From NCBI RefSeq assembly GCF_017569185.1, contig NZ_CP071869.1:3152001-3216000 (forward strand): 64,000 nucleotides of DNA, given 5' to 3'. The position numbers and the translations under genes are program-made. Origin of the DNA: Polaribacter cellanae. GTDB taxonomy: Bacteria; Bacteroidota; Bacteroidia; Flavobacteriales; Flavobacteriaceae. A model generated the notes under the pieces. The model saw only the letters and a list, made by a program, of their open reading frames with translations, was not told the DNA's origin and made no database searches. Below are positions 46,799 to 54,915 of the stretch, in pieces. Position 1 is the first letter of the stretch. Each line of letters opens with the position of its first letter.

Positions 46799-48097
46799 TT
46801 ATTCCGAATTCAACAAAGCAAAACGCATTGCTTTTGCCTTTAATAAGCATTCTTCGTACTCCTTTTCTGGGCTAGATTTTGCAGTAATTGCACCACCAAC
46901 AGAGTAGGAAATATACTTTTTTTCTTCGTTATACAAAATACTTCTAATAATTACATTAAAGTCAAAATCGCCATTTGGTGTAAAATAACCAACAGTTCCA
47001 GAATAAAGCCCTCGTTTGGTTTGTTCTAGGTTTTCGATAATTTTCATCGCCGAAACTTTTGGAGCGCCAGTCATACTTCCCATTGGAAAAGTACTTCTTA
47101 AAACTTCTACAGGATGTATATTTTTTTCAATTTCGGAAACCACTGTAGAAATCATTTGATGTACTTGTTTAAAGGAATACACTTTGCACAATTCTTCTAC
47201 TTTTACACTTCCTTTTTTGGCTGTTTTAGATAAATCGTTTCTAACTAAATCGACAATCATTACATTTTCTGCACGCTCTTTACTGTCTCTCGATAAATCG
47301 GATGCAATTTTGGCATCGTCAATGGCGCTTACCAATCTTTTTGCGGTTCCTTTTATTGGCTGAGAAATAATTTTTCCACCTTCTTTTCGAATGTATCTTT
47401 CAGGGGAAGCACACAATGCGTATTGATGTTCCATTTTTAGCAAAGTAGCAAAAGGTGGCTCCGAAATTTGGTTTAAATGTTTGTAAACTTCGATTGGGTT
47501 TATGGTAGAATTTTCCGCATAAAATTCCTGACAAAAATTGGCTTCGTAAATATCGCCTCTGTGAATATGCTCTAAAACTTTAGTGACTTTTTGGTGGTAT
47601 TCGTCTTTGTGAATTCTTAGTTTTATTTTGATGTCGGTTTTAGAAGAAACTTCGACAAGCTCAGTTTGACAAATAGTTTCAAAATCGCTTTCAATCTCAT
47701 TATCTACCATTTTTAAATAATGAAATTCGATGGTGTTTTCTTTGATAAAAAGGAGTTTTTGAGGTTGAAAAAAGAACAAATCAGCAAAATCTAAGCCATC
47801 GAAATTTTTTGAAGAAAGTTGTTCTACATCATTTTTTACGTCGTAAGAAATATAACCGAAAATATAATCTTTGGTAATGGTTTGGTATTCTTTTAATTTG
47901 TCGAAAGCTTGGTGATAATCGGTTTTTATAGAGGTGAATTCTTCTACAGCCAAAGCACTATCGAAACTAGAATATTGTTGTTCGTAATTGTTAGAATCTA
48001 ACCAAATTGCAGTTTCAAATTGCTGACTCCAAGACAAAAGGTTTTGTTTGAAATTAGAAATATTCTCAATAGAAAAAGTACGAACGGTTCTTTGCAT
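46799..48097 (-). CDS. pabB: Aminodeoxychorismate synthase component I
   Basis: 432 residues, chorismate-binding enzyme of folate synthesis. Motifs: GDIYEANFCQEF, SQPIKGTAKR near 245, FPMGSMTGAPKVSAMKIIE near 330, and the C-terminal GGAITAKSSPEKEYEECLLKA. It is more like PabB than TrpE by length and motif, but anthranilate synthase cannot be ruled out from sequence alone. TELVEVSSK near residue 147 is encoded by a REP element at 47648-47670. Confidence 0.9.
   Translation of the reverse strand: MQRTVRTFSIENISNFKQNLLSWSQQFETAIWLDSNNYEQQYSSFDSALAVEEFTSIKTDYHQAFDKLKEYQTITKDYIFGYISYDVKNDVEQLSSKNFDGLDFADLFFFQPQKLLFIKENTIEFHYLKMVDNEIESDFETICQTELVEVSSKTDIKIKLRIHKDEYHQKVTKVLEHIHRGDIYEANFCQEFYAENSTINPIEVYKHLNQISEPPFATLLKMEHQYALCASPERYIRKEGGKIISQPIKGTAKRLVSAIDDAKIASDLSRDSKERAENVMIVDLVRNDLSKTAKKGSVKVEELCKVYSFKQVHQMISTVVSEIEKNIHPVEVLRSTFPMGSMTGAPKVSAMKIIENLEQTKRGLYSGTVGYFTPNGDFDFNVIIRSILYNEEKKYISYSVGGAITAKSSPEKEYEECLLKAKAMRFALLNSE
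47648..47670. repeat. REP word inside pabB, read in frame
   Basis: Complement of GTCAAACTGAGCTTGTCGAA, a common flavobacterial intergenic word (CTGAGCTTGTCGAAG). Translated on the minus strand as QTELVEV. Confidence 0.65.
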
Positions 48098-48119
48098 ATT
48101 TGTGGCAAAAATACAAATC

Positions 48120-49340
48120 TTATTTGTTAGAAATAGGAATTTTTAAACTGATTCCTGTTTGTATATCTGGAGCATTATTTACATATAAATCTTCCTTTAA
48201 ATAGATGGAAAAACTGTAATTTTTTCTGCCATAAGTGTAAATCCAACTCCAGGCAGATTGGTATTCGTACAATTTCTCGAAACCATTTTGCCAACCAGCA
48301 TGAATTTCTTTCCATTTACCAACTAATTGATAATAATTGGCTTCGTCTTTTTTGCTGTAGCTCGATTGAATTTGATAGTTTGCAGCAACTGAATGATAAT
48401 TTCCCTTTCGAGTGTATTTTGTGTATTCTAACATTCCTTCGAAACTTAATAAATAGTTGTTGTTTCCCAGTTGAACATTCTTTTTAAAATCGACAATATT
48501 TCTTCTTAAAATAGCAGAACCGAAAGAAGTTCTAATTTCATTTGTATTTTTTAAACGCCATTTTTTTATAATATTTCCAGAAAAACCAAAATCTAAAGAA
48601 GGATTGTCTTTGGAAGTATTAATACCTAAATGCGAACCAAAATTCACAGAAATATTTCTTTTTTTTAGGTTGATAAAATTTGGATAATAAAAGTGATTTA
48701 CCTCAATTCCTGCAAAAATAAACTGTCCGTCTTTTAAAGCTAATTTTCTTCCATTTCTATCTTGATAGCGAACATTCACTTGATTTAATCCGTAATATTT
48801 TCGCCCAAAAGGATCTTCTCCACCTGCAACATTACTATGAAACCATTCAATAGCTTCATCACTCGTAAAAAATGAAAACGGGTATTTTCCTTTGGTTACC
48901 AAATAGGAGCGAAGTGAAATTTCTAATTCATGATTTTTACCAATTTTCGTATTAAAATCGATTCTAAAATTTTTAAAAACAGCATCTATAATAATATTTT
49001 CGTACGCTGCAGGTGTGGTTTGTTGGTCTCTATAAAAATTTCTATTAAACCAAATTTGTTCACGAAGCTGATTTCTTGTAGCTTCATCTTTTGGTAAATA
49101 CATTTCCACAAATGGATGAAATGTATTTGCGCTTGCCAAAGAAAAATTCAACGTAATTTTTTCTGGCGGACGCACTTTAAAATTCTGATTTATTCGTGCA
49201 GAAAACAACCCAAAATGATGAATTGGCAACATACTCGGTTTGTCTATTCCGTTTTTTAATTGGATAGAATCTTTCTTTTGACCAAAAGAGAAAATAGAGG
49301 TCACTAAAAATAAAAAAGAGAAAATTATTTTCTGCATCAT
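48120..49340 (-). CDS. Outer-membrane beta-barrel protein, DUF3187-like
   Basis: 406 residues with a cleavable signal peptide (MMQKIIFSFLFLVTSIFSFGQ). The rest alternates aromatic and polar residues in strands, e.g. IDFNTKIGKNHELEISLRSY and YSFSIYLKEDLYVNN, ending in a short strand (GISLKIPISN), as in outer-membrane barrels. Resembles DUF3187 proteins; role unknown. Confidence 0.7.
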   Translation of the reverse strand: MMQKIIFSFLFLVTSIFSFGQKKDSIQLKNGIDKPSMLPIHHFGLFSARINQNFKVRPPEKITLNFSLASANTFHPFVEMYLPKDEATRNQLREQIWFNRNFYRDQQTTPAAYENIIIDAVFKNFRIDFNTKIGKNHELEISLRSYLVTKGKYPFSFFTSDEAIEWFHSNVAGGEDPFGRKYYGLNQVNVRYQDRNGRKLALKDGQFIFAGIEVNHFYYPNFINLKKRNISVNFGSHLGINTSKDNPSLDFGFSGNIIKKWRLKNTNEIRTSFGSAILRRNIVDFKKNVQLGNNNYLLSFEGMLEYTKYTRKGNYHSVAANYQIQSSYSKKDEANYYQLVGKWKEIHAGWQNGFEKLYEYQSAWSWIYTYGRKNYSFSIYLKEDLYVNNAPDIQTGISLKIPISNK

Positions 49341-49364
49341 GTAAAAATAAGCAAAGTTTAAGGA

Positions 49365-49460
49365 AAGAGAATTAAGAAAGGAGAATCAAGAATTAAGAAC
49401 AAAGAATTAAGAGCATCTCGAATTAAGAACATCTCGAATTAAGATTGGGTTTTAGATTCA
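49365..49460. repeat. Degenerate tandem word array (AATTAAGAA, CATCTCGAATTAAGA)
   Basis: Several near copies of AATTAAGAAC-type words, including two exact direct repeats of CATCTCGAATTAAGA. Non-coding, upstream of the barrel-protein gene. Confidence 0.65.
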
Positions 49461-49562
49461 AAGTTCAAGATTCGAAATTAAAAAAAATATTGAAAATCAT
49501 TTTATATTTAAATAATTGATAATCAGTAAAGTAAATACATAAAATCACGAAATCCTAAACAA

Positions 49563-49600
49563 AAAAGACCTTTCAAGCGAATCACTTAAAAGGTCTCATT
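49563..49600. terminator. Terminator downstream of lpdA
   Basis: AAAGACCTTT and AAAAGGTCT arms around a short loop, between lpdA and the divergent spacer; reads as the end of the lpdA transcript on the minus strand. Confidence 0.75.
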
Positions 49601-49639
49601 TATATTATTTTAAACATTTTAAAAAAGAAACATTTAAAA

Positions 49640-51040
49640 TTATGCATTTAAAGGTTTCCCATCCCAAGCCGCTTTTGCAGCTTCTTTTACAGCTTCAGAA
49701 TAGGTTGGGTGACCATGACAAATTCTTGCCAAATCTTCTGCGGATGCTCTGTATTCCATGGCAACTGCAGCTTCCATAATTAAATCTGCAACACGTGCAC
49801 CAACCATGTGAACTCCTAATATTTCATCGGTGTTTTTGTCTGCTAAAACTTTTACAAATCCATCAATATCTCCACTTGCACGAGATCTACCCAAAGCTCT
49901 CATCGAAAATTTACCAGATTTATAGTCAATTTTTGCTTCTTTTAACTCGTCTTCAGTTTTACCAACAGCCGCAACTTCTGGCCATGTGTAAACAATTCCT
50001 GGAATTAAATTATAATCGATATGTGGTTTTTCTCCTGCTAAAAATTCAGCAACCACAACACCTTCTTCTTCTGCTTTGTGTGCTAACATTGCACCTTTTA
50101 CAACATCACCAATTGCATAAATATTCTTAATATTGGTTTGTAAATGGTCGTTTACAGAAATTTGTCCACGTTCGTTTACTTCCACACCAACTTTCTCTAA
50201 ACCTAAACCAGCAGTGTATGCTTTTCTACCGACAGAAACCAAGCAATAATCTCCAGAAAATTCTATTTCTCTGTCCTTTTTATCAGTTGCTTTTACAGTA
50301 ATCGTATCGCCATTTCTTTCAACAGCATTCACTTTATGGCTTGTTGCAAATTTAATTCCTTGCTTCTTTAAAACCTTTTGTAATTCTTTAGAAACATCTG
50401 CATCCATTCCTGGCACAATCTTATCCATATATTCAATTACAGTAACATTTGCACCCAGTCTTTTATATACAGAACCTAATTCTAAACCAATTACACCACC
50501 ACCAATTACCAATAAATCTTTAGGAATTTCCGATAGTTTTAATGCTTCTGTAGACGTAATAATTCTTTCTTTATCAATTTTTATAAAAGGTAACGAAGAT
50601 GGTTTTGAACCTGTTGCAATAATAATATTTGCTCCTTCAATAATTTCTGAAGTAGTATCGTTTTTGGTTATTTTTACGTGGGTAGCATCTTCAAAAGAAC
50701 CCAAACCTTCAAAAACATCAATATTATTTTTGTCCATTAAGTATTTAATTCCTCCAGTGGTTGTTTCTACAACTTTTGCTTTTCTTTCTACCATTTTTCC
50801 GAAATCTATTTTCGGAGTTTCTACTGTAATTCCATGCTCTTCGAAATGATGTACAGCATCGTAATAATGATGCGAAGAATCTAACAACGCTTTCGAAGGA
50901 ATACACCCCACATTTAAACAAGTTCCACCTAAAGTTGCATATTTTTCTATAATTGCTACTTTTTTTCCAAGTTGAGAAGCTCTAACTGCAGCAATATATC
51001 CTCCAGGACCAGAACCAATTACAATAATATCGTATTTCAT
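49640..51040 (-). CDS. lpdA: Dihydrolipoyl dehydrogenase
   Basis: 466 residues. FAD motif IIGSGPGGYIAAVRASQLG, redox disulfide GGTCLNVGCIPSKALL near 40, NAD motif VIGGGVIGLELGSVY near 180, and the C-terminal His-Glu pair in CHGHPTYSEAVKEA. E3 subunit of pyruvate and 2-oxoglutarate dehydrogenases and the glycine cleavage system. Stand-alone gene. Confidence 0.97.
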   Translation of the reverse strand: MKYDIIVIGSGPGGYIAAVRASQLGKKVAIIEKYATLGGTCLNVGCIPSKALLDSSHHYYDAVHHFEEHGITVETPKIDFGKMVERKAKVVETTTGGIKYLMDKNNIDVFEGLGSFEDATHVKITKNDTTSEIIEGANIIIATGSKPSSLPFIKIDKERIITSTEALKLSEIPKDLLVIGGGVIGLELGSVYKRLGANVTVIEYMDKIVPGMDADVSKELQKVLKKQGIKFATSHKVNAVERNGDTITVKATDKKDREIEFSGDYCLVSVGRKAYTAGLGLEKVGVEVNERGQISVNDHLQTNIKNIYAIGDVVKGAMLAHKAEEEGVVVAEFLAGEKPHIDYNLIPGIVYTWPEVAAVGKTEDELKEAKIDYKSGKFSMRALGRSRASGDIDGFVKVLADKNTDEILGVHMVGARVADLIMEAAVAMEYRASAEDLARICHGHPTYSEAVKEAAKAAWDGKPLNA

Positions 51041-51176
51041 AAGTACCTTTATTTTTACTTTTTGATAACCTTTCGGTTCAAATTTTAAATATAGTTGACA
51101 AAAATACGGATATTTTTACAGAATAAAGTGAGAATTACGTAGTTTTACCGCCATAAATTATTCTAATATCTTACCA

Positions 51177-51650
51177 ATGAAAATTCTTAAAAAAGTACTT
51201 TTGGTTTTACTTGTGTTGTTTGTAATTGCACAATTTTTTGGACCAGAAAAAAATGATGGAGATTTAGCTTCCTTAGAGCCATTTTTAATGGAAACATACC
51301 CGCCAGCAGATGTAAAAGAGATTTTAAAAACTACCTGTTTCGATTGCCATAGTAACAAAACAATATATCCTTGGTACGATAAAATTACGCCGGTAAATTA
51401 TTGGTTGGCAGACCATATTAAAGATGGTAAAAAACACCTAAATTTTTCTACATGGAACGAATATTCGATGAAGAGAAAAGAGCATAAGATGGATGAGTTA
51501 CATGAAGAAGTAGAAGAAAGGGAAATGCCTTTAAATTCTTATACTTGGACGCATGCAAATGCCAATTTAACCCAAGAACAAATAGATGCTGTTGTGGCTT
51601 GGGGAAAAAGAGTTCAGATGGAATATAAATTGAAAATGCAACCTGAATAA
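51177..51650 (+). CDS. Heme-binding domain protein (single CxxCH)
   Basis: 157 residues. An uncleaved or N-terminal membrane helix (KKVLLVLLVLFVIAQFF), then the c-type heme motif CFDCHSNKT near 58, and WNEYSMKRK, EMPLNSYTW further on. This matches the small heme-binding domain proteins of Bacteroidota (PF14376 type), anchored at the outer face of the inner membrane. The next gene starts right after its stop. Confidence 0.88.
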   Translation: MKILKKVLLVLLVLFVIAQFFGPEKNDGDLASLEPFLMETYPPADVKEILKTTCFDCHSNKTIYPWYDKITPVNYWLADHIKDGKKHLNFSTWNEYSMKRKEHKMDELHEEVEEREMPLNSYTWTHANANLTQEQIDAVVAWGKRVQMEYKLKMQPE

Positions 51651-52889
51651 TTGCAGAAAAAATTACTTTTAATAATTGGTTACGTTTGGGTAGAACCCAA
51701 TTCTTCTGCTGCAGGAAAGAGAATGTTGCAGTTAATCCATCAGTTTTTAGAACGAGATTGTAAAATTACTTTTGCTTCGCCCTCTATAAAAAATGAAAAG
51801 GCAATTGATTTAAATGCTTTGGGAATTAATGAGGTTTCTATTGAATTAAATAATGCTTCTTTCGACACTTTTATAAAAAAGTTGCAACCAGAAATTGTAT
51901 TGTTCGATCGTTTTATGATGGAAGAACAATTTGGTTGGCGAGTTACAGAAAATTGCCCAAAAGCAATCCGTATTTTAGATACAGAAGATTTGCATTGTTT
52001 GCGAAAAACGCGTGAACTTGCTTATAAAAAAAAGCTTCATTTTTCCACTGATTTTTTACTAAAACAAGACATTACAAAAAGAGAAATTGCAGCTATTTTA
52101 AGATGCGATTTATCTTTAATTATTTCTACTTTTGAAATGGAGTTGTTGAAAAATACTTTTAAAATTGATGATGCTATTTTAATGTATTTACCCTTTCTTT
52201 TTGATGAAATAGATGAGACTCATCAACATAAATGGAAAAATTTTGAAGAAAGAGCGCATTTTATTTTTATTGGAAATTTCTTCCACAAACCAAATGTAGA
52301 TGCTGTTTTGACTCTGAAAAATAAAGTTTGGAGCGAGATTAGAAAGCAATTACCAAAAGCTGAAATGCATATTTATGGCGCGTATGTAAATCTGCAAATA
52401 GAACAACTGCACAATAAAAAAGAAGGTTTTATTATTAAAGGTTTTGCAGAAAATGCGAATGATGTTGTTGGCAAGGCAAAAGTAGTTTTAGCACCCATAA
52501 ATTTTGGAGCAGGAATTAAAGGAAAATTAACAGAAGCCATGCTTTGTGGAACGCCAAGTGTTACGACTTCAACTGGAGTAGAAGGGATGTCTAATAATTT
52601 GCCTTGGAATGGTTTTGTAGCAGATAATTATTCCTGTTTTTCAAAAAAAGCAGTTCAATTATATTCGGATAAATCTATTTGGGAACAAGCGCAAAAAAAT
52701 GGTGTAGAAATTATAAATTCGATTTATAGCAAAGGAAAAAACGGATACTTATTTTTTAATAAGGTTGAAGAAATTCAACATCATTTAGAAAACCATAGGA
52801 CAAATAATTTTATGGGAAGTTTGTTGCAACATCAAACTATGCAAGCTACAAAATATATGAGTAAGTGGATTGAGGCGAAAAGTAGTTAG
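51651..52889 (+). CDS. Glycosyltransferase, GT4-like
   Basis: 412 residues, starting with TTG 51651 immediately behind the preceding stop (MQKKLLLIIGYVWVEPNSSAAGKRM). The N-terminal half is a Rossmann-like GT-B domain; the C-terminal half has FIGNFFHKPNVDAVL and the nucleotide-sugar signature LAPINFGAGIKGKLTEAMLCGTPSVTT near 285-310. The acceptor and sugar are not known. Likely cotranscribed with the heme-binding gene. Confidence 0.85.
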   Translation: MQKKLLLIIGYVWVEPNSSAAGKRMLQLIHQFLERDCKITFASPSIKNEKAIDLNALGINEVSIELNNASFDTFIKKLQPEIVLFDRFMMEEQFGWRVTENCPKAIRILDTEDLHCLRKTRELAYKKKLHFSTDFLLKQDITKREIAAILRCDLSLIISTFEMELLKNTFKIDDAILMYLPFLFDEIDETHQHKWKNFEERAHFIFIGNFFHKPNVDAVLTLKNKVWSEIRKQLPKAEMHIYGAYVNLQIEQLHNKKEGFIIKGFAENANDVVGKAKVVLAPINFGAGIKGKLTEAMLCGTPSVTTSTGVEGMSNNLPWNGFVADNYSCFSKKAVQLYSDKSIWEQAQKNGVEIINSIYSKGKNGYLFFNKVEEIQHHLENHRTNNFMGSLLQHQTMQATKYMSKWIEAKSS

Positions 52890-52904
52890 CAGTAAAACCA
52901 GTTT

Positions 52905-52950
52905 TCAGTAGGCAGTAATCAGTAAGTTTTTTTAACTGCCTACTGAAGAC
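52905..52950. terminator. Hairpin after the glycosyltransferase gene
   Basis: CAGTAGGCAGT and ACTGCCTACTG are complementary, with a T-run inside the loop. It also belongs to the CAGT-rich intergenic word repeats of flavobacteria. Confidence 0.65.
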
Positions 52951-53160
52951 TGCAAATTAAACAATACACTTTATTTTTTATTTCCTGTAGAGCGAAAAAT
53001 TATCGTTTTATTTTACAGTAATTTCAATAAATAAATGGAATAAAATTCAAATTTCGGGGAAATGGCAAGTTTTATACAATGTAAATGAAACTATAAAAAT
53101 TAAGCTTTCAACGAAAGAGTTTTAAAAACAAGGTTCTATTTTTTCTTTTGAATAAAAAAA
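52950..53160. other. AT-rich spacer with no recognised gene
   Basis: This stretch separates the housekeeping region from the peptide cluster. No ORF, tRNA or transposon end is visible. It may mark the boundary of an acquired segment. Confidence 0.4.
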
Positions 53161-53162
53161 AT

Positions 53163-53208
53163 CTACCTTTTAGTGTAGTAATATATTATTATTTTCCATC
53201 TAAATTTG
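53163..53208 (+). promoter_or_regulatory. Regulon promoter S1 (17-bp palindrome plus -7 box) before the ThiF-like gene
   Basis: CTACCTTTTAGTGTAGT at 53163-53179, then exactly 21 bp, then TAAATTTG at 53201-53208 (exact TAnnTTTG). The palindrome takes the place of the -33 element. Start codon follows 27 bp later. Confidence 0.7.
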
Positions 53209-53235
53209 ATTTGAATATAATCGATTAAATTAAAG

Positions 53236-53991
53236 ATGGAAGATAGATATAGTCGAAATAGAATATATGTTAAACCAGAAGAACAAGAACTAATTAAAAA
53301 TTATCCTATTTTATTAGGAGGAGCTGGAATTGGTAGTGTTATAGCAGAGTGTGCTCTACGCTTTGGTTTTGAAAATATTACGATTATTGACGGAGATCAG
53401 GTAGAACTCTCAAATTTGAATAGGCAAAACTACACCGAGGATGACATTTCAACAGATAAAGTTAACGCAGTAAAGAAACGCTTACTATCAATTAATAAAG
53501 AAGCAAATATAAATGTGCATAATTGCTTTTTAACCACAGATAACGTTGAAAGCTATATTAATGGACATAAAATTGCAATTAATGCTTTAGATTTTACTTC
53601 AGATGTTCCATTACTTTTTGATGAGATTTGCCAGCAAAATAATATACCTGTTTTGCATCCCTATAATTTAGGTTGGGGAGGTTTAGTGACAGTAATATCT
53701 CCAAAAGGTTTATCATTAAAAGCTATTGCAAAAAACGGACAAAAAATTAATGAACTTCGAGTAGTTGAATACGTTTCTAGTTATATGAAATTCTGGGGGA
53801 CACCACAATTTTGGATTGATAAAATACTGTATAAATACTTAAGTGAAAAGGAAAAATTGCCTCCTCCACAGTTATCTATTGGTTCATGGATGGTAGCAAG
53901 TATGTGTACGCATCTTCTTTTTAAAATAGCAACAAATAAAGCATATAAACGATTTCCAGAATTTTATTTTTCCTCTATTAATGTAGATTAG
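53236..53991 (+). CDS. ThiF/MoeB-type (E1-like) adenylyltransferase
   Basis: 251 residues. The ATP site is clear: LLGGAGIGSVIAECALRFG near 28-46, then ITIIDGDQVELSNLNRQN and the Lys in DISTDKV. The family adenylates the C-terminus of a small protein, a peptide or a carboxylate. The zinc Cys pairs and an obvious catalytic Cys of true E1s are not seen, so it may only adenylate. It carries the same promoter type as the acyltransferase and receptor genes and overlaps the LuxR gene tail-to-tail by 4 bases. Substrate unknown; could act on a precursor peptide or on an acyl-chain partner. Confidence 0.8.
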   Translation: MEDRYSRNRIYVKPEEQELIKNYPILLGGAGIGSVIAECALRFGFENITIIDGDQVELSNLNRQNYTEDDISTDKVNAVKKRLLSINKEANINVHNCFLTTDNVESYINGHKIAINALDFTSDVPLLFDEICQQNNIPVLHPYNLGWGGLVTVISPKGLSLKAIAKNGQKINELRVVEYVSSYMKFWGTPQFWIDKILYKYLSEKEKLPPPQLSIGSWMVASMCTHLLFKIATNKAYKRFPEFYFSSINVD

Positions 53992-54746
53992 ATTAATTTA
54001 TTATTGGTGGCGTATACAATGGCTTCCGAAATATTGGTAACTTCTAATTTTTCAAATAATTTTCTTCTATGAAACTTAACAGTATCTGGACACACACACA
54101 TAGGTTCTGCCATTTCATTAATTGTATATCCTCTTACAGAGAATCTTAAAATTTCCTTTTCTCGTTTAGAAAGCTTAATTTTCTCTTCTGTTTTCCAAAA
54201 ATTACCTTTCAAATCAAATTTAAAAATTTTATTTGCTCCTCTTTTATATATTCTAATATTCCCTGAATCTTTTTCATTAGAAAGAGAAATAATACAAATA
54301 GCTTTCCAAATTTTCCCTTCATCCGTTAAGAAAATAGGAGTTAGTTTTTGATTGATCAAAAATGTTTCTCCCTGTTGATTTTTTAAATAGAAATCATAAG
54401 AAATAGAATGGTATATTCTTTCTTTTAAAGGTATCTTATCATAAAAGTTAAAGCAAATAGTATTTATTTTAATTAATAGTTCTACATCTTCAGGAATAAC
54501 ATAGTTGAAGTAAAAAAGGTATCCCATTTCTTGCACTTCTTCAGCAGTGTGTCCACATAGAAAAAGAGGATTTTCAGAAACATATTCGAATCCCTTTTTT
54601 TCATAATCTATTACATAGATACTTTTATAGGTAGTTCTAGCAAAGGCTTTAATTGTTTCTAAATAATTAGCCGTTTGCTTGCGTTCATTTTCAGAAATGT
54701 TGGTCACGGTATTTCGTGAAGAAAAAAAATCATTAACATCCGTCAT
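53988..54746 (-). CDS. PAS-LuxR transcriptional regulator
   Basis: 252 residues. The N-terminal 165 residues look like a PAS sensor (KSIYVIDYEKKGFEYVSENPLFLCGHTAEEVQEMGYLFYFNYVIPEDV). The C-terminal 65 residues are a LuxR/GerE helix-turn-helix: LSKREKEILRFSVRGYTINEMA, then VCPDTVKFHRRKLFEKL. No receiver domain, so it likely binds a ligand or partner. It lies between two genes that carry the 17-bp palindrome and is divergent from the acyltransferase, making it the obvious regulator of the cluster. TACATTTG on the minus strand (54766-54773) may be its own -7 box. Confidence 0.85.
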   Translation of the reverse strand: MTDVNDFFSSRNTVTNISENERKQTANYLETIKAFARTTYKSIYVIDYEKKGFEYVSENPLFLCGHTAEEVQEMGYLFYFNYVIPEDVELLIKINTICFNFYDKIPLKERIYHSISYDFYLKNQQGETFLINQKLTPIFLTDEGKIWKAICIISLSNEKDSGNIRIYKRGANKIFKFDLKGNFWKTEEKIKLSKREKEILRFSVRGYTINEMAEPMCVCPDTVKFHRRKLFEKLEVTNISEAIVYATNNKLI

Positions 54747-54765
54747 AGCTTAAATGATTAAAATT

Positions 54766-54773
54766 CAAATGTA
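54766..54773 (-). promoter_or_regulatory. Possible -7 box of the LuxR gene
   Basis: TACATTTG on the minus strand fits TAnnTTTG, 20 bp before the start at 54746. No clear -33 and no palindrome here. Confidence 0.4.
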
Positions 54774-54833
54774 GCCATTTTAAACTAAAATGGGAGTCTC
54801 TATTTAATTAAAATACGGTTTTTAATTACATTT

Positions 54834-54857
54834 CTACTACTACTACTACTACTACTA
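54834..54857. repeat. Microsatellite (CTA)8
   Basis: Eight exact copies of CTA. The last two are part of palindrome S2 (54852-54868). It stands in the divergent LuxR / acyltransferase promoter region, so copy-number change could alter the operator surroundings. Confidence 0.9.
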
Positions 54858-54897
54858 ATTTGTGTAGTGCTTTGAATGGGTTAACTATATAGTTTTG
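54852..54897 (+). promoter_or_regulatory. Regulon promoter S2 before the acyltransferase gene
   Basis: CTACTAATTTGTGTAGT at 54852-54868, exactly 21 bp, then TAGTTTTG at 54890-54897. Same geometry as S1 and S3. Confidence 0.7.
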
Positions 54898-54915
54898 AGA
54901 GTAAAACATTACACT

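Noticed and set aside
49795..50130. Leu-rich ORFs opposite lpdA and other long genes
   Set aside because: Antisense frames of AT-rich coding sequence with Leu/His/Gln bias and no start signals; shadows of the real genes.
52889..53235. Integrase, transposon end or attachment site at the border of the peptide cluster
   Set aside because: No tRNA, direct repeat pair or recombinase gene seen there; acquisition by transfer is possible but not supported by a visible junction.
54834..54857. CTA repeat as a CRISPR-like array
   Set aside because: A trinucleotide microsatellite without spacers; no CRISPR array or cas gene in the window.
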